NCBI GenBank assembly: GCA_938092135.1 | Contig: CALLJL010000014.1 | Location: 1-56,313, forward strand | Length of the DNA: 56,313 nt | Reading direction: 5' to 3' | Origin: an uncultured bacterium | GTDB lineage: Bacteria > Acidobacteriota > Aminicenantia > Aminicenantales > CALLJL01 | In this document: positions 42,585 through 51,332 of the stretch, piece by piece | How the letters are laid out: each line of letters begins with the position of its first letter | How positions within the stretch are numbered: position 1 is the first letter of the stretch | The notes under the pieces: generated by a model | The model's database searches: none | Told to the model about the DNA's origin: nothing | Seen by the model: the letters and a program-made list of their open reading frames with translations, nothing else | Translations under genes and position numbers: made by a program

Positions 42585-43676
42585 TTATTGATTTAAGGTA
42601 AAAGGCAAGAAAAAGCGATAAAAGAGCAGGCCAATAAAAATTATCAGAAGATAAATAGAGGCAAATATCCTGAAAAGGCGAGAAGTTACCTTACCTAATT
42701 TATAAAATCGGCTTTTCCCAATTTCAGGGAGAGGTTTAGGGTCCCAGGGAAGTCCATATTTATCCGCCAGCCCCTTAATATAAAGAAGATGAATAACCGG
42801 TAGGGCTCGCCTTCCCATTTCCCAGACAACTCCCCGAAATTGAGTCGCCGACCGATCAATTATATTTAAACCAGGAAGCAGGCGAAGAATTTCTTCGCTT
42901 TCCCCCATATTGGCCCAGCCTCCACCAATATTTATAAAAGCAGCAATTCTTTTCCCCTTAGCCGCTTCTTCATAAAGATTTAAACGGAGGGCTACATTCT
43001 TCTCCAGATCGGGCTCATAGATAAGATTCAATCCTCTTTCTTTTACTTGACCAAGAAGAAATTCTCTCCCTTCAGTTACCATTCCTGAACCTATATCCCT
43101 TCCTCCACCCAGGGAAACTGCCACAGGTTTAAAAGGAAGCCACCCCTTTTTTTCGAGGCAATCTTGAATATCGAGCCAAGTAAAGAGTGGGTCATTTGCC
43201 CCCCACTGGGAGGCACCGAGAGAAATAATATAAACAGGCTTAATTCCCATTGCTTTAGCTGCAGCAAGAGAAGCAATTATAAGAGCTGGGAAAGAGCTCG
43301 AGGCTCCGATAGCGATGACATCATTTTTTTTGACTCCAGCCTGATAAAGTAGGTAAACAATAAGGCCAGCAAAGTCAGGATTGGTTGTCGTTCTCTTAGC
43401 TTCGATTTGACCCAAACTTGTTGTTAGGCTTGAATTTTTCAAGCCAATAAGACCGGTCTGATTAGGATCAGTCTCAAGATCGAAGGGCAAGCCCTTTTCC
43501 TGACGACAAAGGCGAATTTGGTTTATAGCTTCCTCCATCTCCCTAGCGGCGGCAAGCATAATTTCCAAATTCGCCTTTCCCCAGGATAAATATCTCCCCA
43601 AAAAAAAGAAAATTAAACTTAGAATGGATAAGCCGTAGATTATAATTTTCGGAAAATTCCTTCGCCTTCGATTCAT
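42585..43676 (-). CDS. Poly-gamma-glutamate system protein (third gene of the pgs cluster)
   Basis: 363 residues. Membrane helices near each end (IIIYGLSILSLIFFFLG and FASIYLLIIFIGLLFYRFFL). Between them lies a periplasmic or cytosolic domain with IAIGASSSFPALIIASLAAA and VYIISLGASQWGANDPLFTW. I recognise it as the conserved gene that accompanies pgsB and pgsC in many poly-gamma-glutamate loci; biochemical role unknown. Follows pgsC by 19 bases, same operon. Confidence 0.75.
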   Translation of the reverse strand: MNRRRRNFPKIIIYGLSILSLIFFFLGRYLSWGKANLEIMLAAAREMEEAINQIRLCRQEKGLPFDLETDPNQTGLIGLKNSSLTTSLGQIEAKRTTTNPDFAGLIVYLLYQAGVKKNDVIAIGASSSFPALIIASLAAAKAMGIKPVYIISLGASQWGANDPLFTWLDIQDCLEKKGWLPFKPVAVSLGGGRDIGSGMVTEGREFLLGQVKERGLNLIYEPDLEKNVALRLNLYEEAAKGKRIAAFINIGGGWANMGESEEILRLLPGLNIIDRSATQFRGVVWEMGRRALPVIHLLYIKGLADKYGLPWDPKPLPEIGKSRFYKLGKVTSRLFRIFASIYLLIIFIGLLFYRFFLPFTLNQ

Positions 43677-43695
43677 GACTTAAGACTAAGTCATC

Positions 43696-44139
43696 TTAAC
43701 CTATTAGCTTGCCTATGAAATAAGCCATGATTGTCACTGTAATAAAAGAGGCTAAAGTTAGCCAGAATTTCTGGCGCTCCAAATTGCTGGCTAAAAGACC
43801 CGGAATGATTAGCCCTACGATTCGAATTTCAGGATGAGACAAATTTAGACTTTCTTCGACCCAATATTTCTGATTTAAATAATAGCTCAATTCACTTAAA
43901 CAGGCCCCTAAAAGCAGAAGAAAGAAAAAGCGACGTCGACCGAATAAAAGAAAAAATTTTGAGGCTAGGCGAAAAATAGCTAAGGTTATCAGAGCAGCGC
44001 CAAGGGTTAAAAGGGCTCGCCAGAAATTATCAAGGGTCAAAGCGACAAAGGCTGGAACAATCAACCCACCGGGAACAATGCCCGTTATTTCGCTATAAAT
44101 TAGAGCTAGGACAACGCCAATAAATAATTTCTCAACCAT
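43696..44139 (-). CDS. pgsC: Poly-gamma-glutamate synthase subunit PgsC/CapC
   Basis: I start at ATG 44139 (MVEKLFIGVVLALIYSEITG), which gives 147 residues, the family's usual size; upstream ATGs extend into pgsB. The body is nearly all membrane helix (EITGIVPGGLIVPAFVALTL, TLGAALITLAIFRLASKFFL, FFLLLLGACLSELSYYL, IIPGLLASNL, SFITVTIMAYFIGKLIG). Pairs with PgsB to make the ATP-dependent gamma-glutamate polymerase. The start overlaps the pgsB stop by 8 bases, as expected for coupled subunits. Confidence 0.85.
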   Translation of the reverse strand: MVEKLFIGVVLALIYSEITGIVPGGLIVPAFVALTLDNFWRALLTLGAALITLAIFRLASKFFLLFGRRRFFFLLLLGACLSELSYYLNQKYWVEESLNLSHPEIRIVGLIIPGLLASNLERQKFWLTLASFITVTIMAYFIGKLIG

Positions 44140-45382
44140 AAATTCTTCGACCCTTGGCTTCCCACATTTCAATAATATTATTGCCCAAACCAACAATGTT
44201 TCCTAAACCGATAACAATCCAGGGCTCCTTTCCCTGATGGCTCAATTCATCAATAAGATTAATGGCCTCTCTTGGCTTGAGTCTTTTAATTTTAGGGCAA
44301 ATTCGCTTGCTCAAATCGTCCGAATTATAGAAATCTTTCTTTTTTATTTTTTTTAAAGATAAAAGCCAGGGAAAATGGGGACAGCCGACCAAAAAAAGGC
44401 CATTAAAGCCCGCAAAAAAGCCATTGTTTATGGCCTTAAGCCATTGATAGGTTCGATCGCCCCGATCACTTCGAAAAAGGAGCAAGCCATAAATTCTTTT
44501 CCCCTCCCATGGAATAAGTTCTTTAATTCTTTTCAGGACAAGGGAAGAAGAAAGAGGCTCATTCGCCGCAAAGGCGCTAACAGTATAGCCAGGTGTTTTT
44601 CCAGGGAGGGTTATTTCCCAAATTTTTAGGCTCCCAAAATCGGGCCTCGCTTTTTTCATTCCAGAAAGGGCAATATTATCATTTAAACCTAAATAGCTAG
44701 TAACAGCTAAAGCTAATCGGATGTTATCAATAAAATCATCGCCATAATTAGCTCTTATGTCTTTTTGTTCTGACTCCAAAAAGGACTGCTGACTTGATTT
44801 CTCAGAGAAGCCAATTTTTTCTTCTTTGGAAACTAAAATTAAATTAGTTTTTTTTCTTTCGAGAAATTTCTTTATTTCCGGATCAATCTCTTCTTCCAAA
44901 AGGAAGACCGTTGATCCTCTTTCGACTGATTGAAGTAAATTCTGGGCCACCTCTTCCCTGTTCCAACCCAGCTCTTCCATGTGGTCGGGTCGAAAATTGG
45001 TCAGAATAAGAAAATGGGGTCGAAAAATTTTTTTGACTTCAGCCACAAGACATTCAGGTTGGATGGCCATAAGCTCAGCCACAATTGCTTCAGCCTTTTC
45101 TCTTCGGGCTAAGCGTAGAAATTTTTTCCCCTCAAGAATATTGGCCAAGCCCAAACGATTGATTTCTTCCTCCCGGCCATCAGGAAAAATAACTACAGGC
45201 CTAGAACCAGTTGTTCTCGCCATTACTTTTATTCCCGCTTCCCTTAAAGCCCCGGCTATCAGCCTGGTTACAGATGATTTCCCTCTAACACCACCGATAG
45301 AAATCCGATACTTAAATTTTTTCCTCAAATTCTCAAGATAAAAATATTCACTCCCACAGGCTAGAATAAAAAAGGTAATCAA
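44132..45382 (-). CDS. pgsB: Poly-gamma-glutamate synthase subunit PgsB/CapB
   Basis: 416 residues. Mur-ligase-like amide ligase: ATP loop ISIGGVRGKSSVTRLIAGAL, glutamate region ECLVAEVKKIFRPHFLILTN and FRPDHMEELGWNREEVAQ, C-terminal IVIGLGNIVGLGNNIIE. A hydrophobic N-terminus (FFAILITFFILACGSEYFY) anchors it. The TTG at 45382 is a weak start and the true N-terminus may lie slightly upstream, since the same frame stays open. Joins D- or L-glutamate through gamma-amide bonds. Operon: pgsB-pgsC-third gene; capA is unlinked at 21-22.4 kb. Confidence 0.88.
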   Translation of the reverse strand: MITFFILACGSEYFYLENLRKKFKYRISIGGVRGKSSVTRLIAGALREAGIKVMARTTGSRPVVIFPDGREEEINRLGLANILEGKKFLRLARREKAEAIVAELMAIQPECLVAEVKKIFRPHFLILTNFRPDHMEELGWNREEVAQNLLQSVERGSTVFLLEEEIDPEIKKFLERKKTNLILVSKEEKIGFSEKSSQQSFLESEQKDIRANYGDDFIDNIRLALAVTSYLGLNDNIALSGMKKARPDFGSLKIWEITLPGKTPGYTVSAFAANEPLSSSLVLKRIKELIPWEGKRIYGLLLFRSDRGDRTYQWLKAINNGFFAGFNGLFLVGCPHFPWLLSLKKIKKKDFYNSDDLSKRICPKIKRLKPREAINLIDELSHQGKEPWIVIGLGNIVGLGNNIIEMWEAKGRRIYG

Positions 45383-45483
45383 AATAGCGAAAAAAATTAG
45401 CTCTCTTAGGATAGATGGCTCCTTCCGCTTAGTTTTTTCCTTTTTAATTTATTTAGTTTAAGAAAAAAGATCAAAAAATAAAT

Positions 45484-48400
45484 TTAATGAGTTCGAAGAT
45501 AGGCAATCATTTTGGGAACAATCAGGGGAACTACCATAGGTAGCATTCTGGGCAGAAGATTATCCATAACCTTAGGTAAGAGTTCAGGCATTTGCTCTCT
45601 CATATAATCAGGCATGGGGATCCTTTCATCGATTCTTTGGAGCATCGTGGGCAAAACTTTGGGCATCATTCGAGGCAAAAGGCGAGGAAAGAGAAAGGGA
45701 AAAAGGGGCTTCATTAGGGCAAAGGCGACTTGGCCGATGAGGCCCGCTTTTCCCAGGCCGCGCATCATTTTCCCCATACCCAAGGGCATGGCCGCAAGAA
45801 GCTCTGGCCACATAGAATCCATCAAATTCGCCATTCCCTCTGGCGTCATTAAAGCAATCATTTTTTCAAAAACAGCCCATTGCCTTGAAACCTCAGGCGA
45901 GGGATCAGAAAATTCTTTTCCCAGTCCCCGGCAAGCAACGGTGGCCAGATCGTGAATTTCCACCGGCAATTGCTTTTTTTCTTTGGTCACTCGAAACTGA
46001 AATTCACAGCACGGACAGAGGGCTAAAACTGAATCAGCCTTGACTTCTAAAGCTTCCTCTAGGCGGAATTGCCCAATTTCGGCCGCTACAGGCGGCTCTT
46101 TAATCAGGGTAAGGACGCTACCACAACAATGGGCTTGCTCTCGATTAAAGGGCATCTCTACAAATTGTAGCCCTGGGATGGCTTTAATTAATTCCCTCGG
46201 TTCCTCATAAACTCCTGAGACCCGGCCAATATGACAGGAATCATGCCAGGTGACCCGAGCTTTAACTTCATGGGTGAATTTAAATTCACCGGATCGAATT
46301 TTTTCAGCGATAATTTCAGAATAATGCTTAGTTTTTATCCCGAAATCGAGACCTAACTTTTCAGCCCACCGAGGATAAACGTGGCGCCACATCATATCGC
46401 AAGCCGGGCAGGAGGTTATAACTGTTTCAGCTCCAATGGCTTTGACCTGGGCAACATTATGGCGCATAGTTTCTTCAAAGACATCCCATTTCCCAGCAAC
46501 TAACATGGGTGTTCCGCAACAGTTTTCATTTTCGCCAAGATAAGTGAAATCAACCCCGGCGGCGTCAAGAAGAGTAACTGAAGCCTGGGCGATATCCTTT
46601 TCGACATAAGAAGCGGTGCAGCCGGCAAAATAAACCATTAGGCTTTTTCTTTCCGGACCATGTTTGGCCTTCAGCTCTTCGGGAAACCATTTTGAGCGAT
46701 CGCGGCGATAGCCGGCCCAAATATCCCCTTGAGAACGGAGAGCAGCCGCCATAATTTCGAATGGAGGAAAGGTCATCTGTCTATTTTCATGGATCAATTT
46801 GCCCCTAAGCTTCATCCAGCTCGGTTCAATGGGCAAAGCAGCTGAGCAACGCAAATTACAGAGCTCACAGGTGGTGCAAACAAGGAAAGTATCAACTATG
46901 AACTGATTCCATTTAACCCGGCCAGCCATATATTCCCGTAACCAATACCATTTACCTCGAGGCGACTGGCTTTCCCAGCCACGGCTATAAAACTGGTCGC
47001 ATTCGTCGAGACAGTAACCGCATTGAGAACAGGCATAGGCATACCAGGCAACATCGGCTGGAATTCCAGCTATATCTTTTTCAATACGTTCACCAATTTT
47101 CGTAGTCACCACGTTACCAAAGGGGCGAATTACTGGTTCGAAAGAGCCGAATATTTTCATCAGGAAATCAAAGGTTCGATGGCCCAGGACTTTTCTAGGA
47201 TTAAAAATATTTCCGGGATCAACCTGTTTCTTAAAAGTTTCTAATTGCTTTTTCTTCTTTTCCCCGAGAATCCGAGCGGCCCGTCCCGCAAAATAAAGGC
47301 CGGTGGAATAAGGTCGGCCGCCATGTTTTTCAGCAATTTTGATTACGGTCAGAACTAAGCCAAAAACGAAATTATAACTAAAGCGGCGCTGGTCGCTTGG
47401 GATAAAACCAAGAAGGACAGCTTCAGGCTCTCCATTTTTGCCCTCACGAATAATAACGCCCTCCTTAACTAAGGGCTGATTTATAGAAGTTTCAATCTCC
47501 TCCATGACTTCACCGAGCTTGCTCAGAGGAACAACAATTTCCGCAGGGACAAGGGAAGGCCCAAGCCTTTTGACTACCATCAAATTAAATCGCTCAGCCC
47601 ATTCATGATCAGCTATTTTTTGGCTGAGAATTTCACCCTGAAAGGAAGGAACGATAGCTTTAATCTCATCTCTAACTATCTGTTCATCCTTTTTCCTAAA
47701 GGCTATCGTGGCAATATAGGCTGCCGGCAAAATTACTCGGGATTCAGCCGGACGATCATGATGAAGACGAAGGGGGGCCCGATTTTTCATCTCCGCCATG
47801 CGCGGATTAATGAAGATTACGGACCAAATGGGCAAATTACGAATGATAAATTCTTGGAAAATTTTTTCAAGGGAATGAGGATCTGGACAGGCAAAAGAGA
47901 GAACGCCAATTTCCTCGAGTGGCTGAATATGGAAAGTGAGCTGGCTTATAAAGCCGGTTATTCCCTCTGCCTCAGAGACGACCTCAAGTTCAGACCCAGC
48001 CAATTCTCTAATTTCCCCTGAAGGAAGAACAACTCGGGCTGAAACGACATTTTGATCAAACCAGCCATATTCATAGGAACCAATTCCTGCTCCTCCCTGA
48101 GCCAGCCAGCCGCCCGCAGTTGAAGAAGGGTAGCTTGTGGGATAAAGACGAAGAGTGAATCCCTGTTTTTTAAGCTCCCGGTCGAGCTGCTCCCAGCTGA
48201 TTCCCGGCTCAACAGTAACTGTTTGTTTTTCTTGATCAATGGAAATAATTCGGCGCAGGCGGTAAAAATCAATGACCAGCCCACCTTTGACTGGAATTAC
48301 GCCGCCATAACCGGAAGTGCCTTTGCCCCGGGGAACAAGGGGAACTCCTCTTTTTGAAGCCCATTGAACTAAAGAAACAAGTTCTTCTTCAGATTCAGGT

Positions 48401-48564
48401 TGAACTACAGCTTCGGGCGTGGTTGCACCAACCAGACGCTGGAAAAGGCTCGGCATAGAAGCTATATCATGGCTATAAAGAATTCTCTCATCCAGGTTAA
48501 AATTAACCCTGGATCCAAATTTTTCCTCTAACCACTTTTTATCCTCTGATTTTATTCTGGCCAT
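45484..48564 (-). CDS. FAD-linked oxidase / Fe-S (GlcD-GlpC-like) fusion with a Pro-Met tail
   Basis: 1026 residues. 1-460: FAD-binding type-4 oxidase, e.g. PRGKGTSGYGGVIPVKGGLV, ATVEPGISWEQLD-like TVEPGISWEQLDRELKKQG, YPSSTAGGWLAQGGAGIGSY. 500-610: two 4Fe-4S sites (YACSQCGYCLDECDQF, CTTCELCNLRCSAAL). 640-900: two CCG domains (FAGCTASYVEK...ENENCCGTPM, ITSCPACDMMW; HDSCHIGRVSG, AHCCGSVLTL, ALCPCCEFQF). The last 120 residues have a repeated P-x3-[PM] pattern (PFLFPRLLPRMMPKVLPTML) and are hydrophobic. Likely a quinone- or electron-bifurcating-type lactate or glycolate oxidoreductase; the tail may bind the membrane. Weak AAGGA site before the ATG. Confidence 0.82.
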   Translation of the reverse strand: MARIKSEDKKWLEEKFGSRVNFNLDERILYSHDIASMPSLFQRLVGATTPEAVVQPESEEELVSLVQWASKRGVPLVPRGKGTSGYGGVIPVKGGLVIDFYRLRRIISIDQEKQTVTVEPGISWEQLDRELKKQGFTLRLYPTSYPSSTAGGWLAQGGAGIGSYEYGWFDQNVVSARVVLPSGEIRELAGSELEVVSEAEGITGFISQLTFHIQPLEEIGVLSFACPDPHSLEKIFQEFIIRNLPIWSVIFINPRMAEMKNRAPLRLHHDRPAESRVILPAAYIATIAFRKKDEQIVRDEIKAIVPSFQGEILSQKIADHEWAERFNLMVVKRLGPSLVPAEIVVPLSKLGEVMEEIETSINQPLVKEGVIIREGKNGEPEAVLLGFIPSDQRRFSYNFVFGLVLTVIKIAEKHGGRPYSTGLYFAGRAARILGEKKKKQLETFKKQVDPGNIFNPRKVLGHRTFDFLMKIFGSFEPVIRPFGNVVTTKIGERIEKDIAGIPADVAWYAYACSQCGYCLDECDQFYSRGWESQSPRGKWYWLREYMAGRVKWNQFIVDTFLVCTTCELCNLRCSAALPIEPSWMKLRGKLIHENRQMTFPPFEIMAAALRSQGDIWAGYRRDRSKWFPEELKAKHGPERKSLMVYFAGCTASYVEKDIAQASVTLLDAAGVDFTYLGENENCCGTPMLVAGKWDVFEETMRHNVAQVKAIGAETVITSCPACDMMWRHVYPRWAEKLGLDFGIKTKHYSEIIAEKIRSGEFKFTHEVKARVTWHDSCHIGRVSGVYEEPRELIKAIPGLQFVEMPFNREQAHCCGSVLTLIKEPPVAAEIGQFRLEEALEVKADSVLALCPCCEFQFRVTKEKKQLPVEIHDLATVACRGLGKEFSDPSPEVSRQWAVFEKMIALMTPEGMANLMDSMWPELLAAMPLGMGKMMRGLGKAGLIGQVAFALMKPLFPFLFPRLLPRMMPKVLPTMLQRIDERIPMPDYMREQMPELLPKVMDNLLPRMLPMVVPLIVPKMIAYLRTH

Positions 48565-48727
48565 TTCGTTTTTCCTTTTTTTTGGTTTAATTTTATAAAA
48601 TTTTTTTTATATAGTCAAATTATGATAAGGCAAAAAAATTTATAATCTTTGATTAGTTAGCTCAATTTTTCACCGGATGCTTTAAAATTTAAATTTTTTT
48701 CCAGAAAATAAAGAAAAAAGTTGTGGC

Positions 48728-48756
48728 TTGCCTCTTTTTCTTAGCGGAAGTATATT
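48728..48756 (+). promoter_or_regulatory. Candidate promoter of the family B polymerase gene
   Basis: TTGCCT (48728-48733), 17 bases, TATATT (48751-48756), then GGAGGTGGGGG directly before the ATG at 48774. Confidence 0.55.
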
Positions 48757-48773
48757 AAATCTGGAGGTGGGGG

Positions 48774-51182
48774 ATGAAGAAATTTTATTTGCTCGATATT
48801 GATTACGATGTAATTGACGCCAAACTTTATACCCTTCTTTTTGGCCGAACTGAAGACGGCCAAAAAACCGTCGTCCTTGATCCTTCCTATGAGCCTTATT
48901 TTTATGTCCTTCCAGCCCACATCGACAAGGCTAAAAAGGAGATAAATGAAATATTAAAAAAGGAAGGCCTTGAGATTAAAGGGATAGAAGTAGAGAAGAA
49001 AAATCTTTTCGGGCAGGAAAAGGATTTCCTTAAAATCCGTTGCTTTCTTCCGCCTGATCCTCAGAAAATTCGCGATTTAATCAAGGTCTTAGAAAGAAAG
49101 AGAGGCGGTTCTGGCTCAATTATTGATGAATTTGAATACCAGATTGGCTTTTATCGCACCTACCTTGTAGATAATTCTATTTCTTGCCTTGATTGGCTTT
49201 CTATTGAAGGCGAACCCCGCAATCTTCCCTTTAATGCTGATTTAGTTTTGGAAGCTAAGAAAATCTCAAAAAGCCAAGGAAAACCCTTTCCCCTTAAAAT
49301 CCTTGCTTTTGATACCGAAGTGATTGAGGAGAAAAGAGGCGAACGTCAGCTTATCATGCTCTCAGTTTTTGGAGATAAATTGCAAAAGGTCATAACCTAT
49401 AAGAAAGGGAAATTTCCTGATTTTGTCGAGATTGTTAAGGATGAAAAAGAGTTGATCGAAAGATTTGTGGAATTGGTTAAAGAATATGATCCTGATGTTA
49501 TATCCGGTTATAACTCGGATCTTTTTGATTTTGTTGTTTTAAGAGAGCGGGCCGCCAAATTAAAGGCCAAACTGGATGATTTATCAGTTGACCGCTCGGG
49601 AATTACTCTTTCCAAACGAGCACGGGTAAGCACCGCTCGGCTTAAAGGACTTGTTCATATCGATATTTTCAATTTTATTAATAATATTCTTGCCCCGATG
49701 CTGCAAACAGAGGTTTTAAGCCTCGATGCTGTTTCTTCAGAAATTCTAGGAGATGAAAAAATTGAAATGGAATATTCCGATATTCTTGAAGCCTGGAAGG
49801 AAGAAAGAAACCTTGAAATGCTGGCTCGCTACTCGCTAAAAGACTCTGAACTTACTTACCGACTTTCCCTTGTTCTCCTGCCTCAGATCTGTGAGCTAAC
49901 AAGAATTGTCGGTCAAAGTCTTTTCGATGTTTCCAGAATGATGTATAGCCAACTGGTGGAGTGGTATTACACCCGAAGAGCCAAAGAAATGGGGAAAATC
50001 ATCCCCAATCAGCCCAAGTTTGAGGAAATTCAAGCCCGACAGAAAGAAACATATATGGGGGGCTATGTCCGGGAACCTGAGGCTGGATTGCATGAAAATA
50101 TTGCGGTTATTGACTTTGCTTCTCTCTATCCTTCGATTATTGCCACTTATAATGTGTCCATTGAAACCATTAATTGTGATTGCTGCCCCAATGACGGCTA
50201 TAAAGTTCCAGATCTGCCCCATTGGTTTTGTCAGAAAAAACCAGGTTTCGAGTCGGAAGTTATTAAGGACCTTCTATCGGAACGACAAAAAGTAAAGAAG
50301 GAGATGAAAAAATATGAGCCCGGTTCCTTAGAATATAATCTTCTCAATAATCGGCAATTGGCCTTAAAAACAATTGCCAATGCTAGCTATGGTTATTATG
50401 CTTTTCCAGCCAGTAAATGGTACTCCAAAGAATGCGCTGAATCAATTACTTCTTTCGGTCGCTACTGGATCAAAAAAATAATGACCGAGGCAGAATCAGC
50501 TGGTTTTAAACCCATTTACGGAGATACCGATTCGGCCTTTCTTGGTTTAAATGGAAAAAGTAAGAAAGCTTTACTTACTTTTCTTGAGGAAGTCAATGCC
50601 AAACTTCCGGGAATAATGCGCCTGGAGCTTGAAAATTTCTATCAGCGGGGAATATTCATTCCTCGAGAAGTGGGCGGGGGAGTAGCCAAAAAGCGCTATG
50701 CTCTGATCGATGAAAAAGGAATTTTGAAAATAAGAGGGCTTGAAAAGGTTAGGCGCGATTGGTCCAACCTTTCCAAGCGAACCCAGGAAGGGATTCTGAA
50801 ACTCATCCTTGAAAAAAAGGATGTCAAAGGAGCCATAGCTTTGGTTAAAGAAAGTATTAAGAAACTTAAAGAGCGGAAAGTTGAGCTGAAGGATCTTGTG
50901 GTCTATGAGCAGCTTTCCAAGCCTCTGGCTGAATATAAACAGATTTCTCCCCATATTGGAGCCGCTAAAAAACTTGTGGCTAAAGGAATACCGGTGAGTG
51001 AAGGAAGTGTCATCGGCTTTGTAATTGAAAAAGGAAAAGGGTCAATCTCCGAAAGGGCCCAGCCCATTGAATTGGCCAACCTTGAAAATGTGGATACTGA
51101 ATACTATATCAACAACCAGATTATCCCAGCTTCTCTTAGGATACTTAAAGTCCTGGGCGTTAAAGAAGAGGAAATAATTTAG
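48774..51182 (+). CDS. Family B DNA polymerase of archaeal type
   Basis: 802 residues with all exonuclease and polymerase motifs. Exo I LAFDTEVIEE (about 178), Exo II ISGYNSDLFDFVVL (about 245), Exo III RYSLKDSELTYRL (about 352). Polymerase motif A VIDFASLYPSIIATYN (about 445), motif B NNRQLALKTIANASYGYYAF (about 526), motif C YGDTDSAFLGL (about 582). The length and order fit archaeal B3-type enzymes, not the bacterial Pol II (DinA), which lacks this N-terminus (YLLDIDYDVIDAKLYTLLF). A good ribosome site precedes the ATG. A second polymerase beside the replicative Pol III; role in repair is likely but not shown. Possibly gained from archaea. Confidence 0.92.
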   Translation: MKKFYLLDIDYDVIDAKLYTLLFGRTEDGQKTVVLDPSYEPYFYVLPAHIDKAKKEINEILKKEGLEIKGIEVEKKNLFGQEKDFLKIRCFLPPDPQKIRDLIKVLERKRGGSGSIIDEFEYQIGFYRTYLVDNSISCLDWLSIEGEPRNLPFNADLVLEAKKISKSQGKPFPLKILAFDTEVIEEKRGERQLIMLSVFGDKLQKVITYKKGKFPDFVEIVKDEKELIERFVELVKEYDPDVISGYNSDLFDFVVLRERAAKLKAKLDDLSVDRSGITLSKRARVSTARLKGLVHIDIFNFINNILAPMLQTEVLSLDAVSSEILGDEKIEMEYSDILEAWKEERNLEMLARYSLKDSELTYRLSLVLLPQICELTRIVGQSLFDVSRMMYSQLVEWYYTRRAKEMGKIIPNQPKFEEIQARQKETYMGGYVREPEAGLHENIAVIDFASLYPSIIATYNVSIETINCDCCPNDGYKVPDLPHWFCQKKPGFESEVIKDLLSERQKVKKEMKKYEPGSLEYNLLNNRQLALKTIANASYGYYAFPASKWYSKECAESITSFGRYWIKKIMTEAESAGFKPIYGDTDSAFLGLNGKSKKALLTFLEEVNAKLPGIMRLELENFYQRGIFIPREVGGGVAKKRYALIDEKGILKIRGLEKVRRDWSNLSKRTQEGILKLILEKKDVKGAIALVKESIKKLKERKVELKDLVVYEQLSKPLAEYKQISPHIGAAKKLVAKGIPVSEGSVIGFVIEKGKGSISERAQPIELANLENVDTEYYINNQIIPASLRILKVLGVKEEEII

Positions 51183-51332
51183 GCCTATTTCCCCTCAAAG
51201 AATTTCAAAAAAACTTTATCTTTATTCTATGTTGAAAAATCTATTGATAAAGTGATAAAAAGATTAGAAGAAATTAAAGATTAAAAGATTTTAATTATTC
51301 TATTTGCCATTCCAATTTAATGGAGGCCGAAA

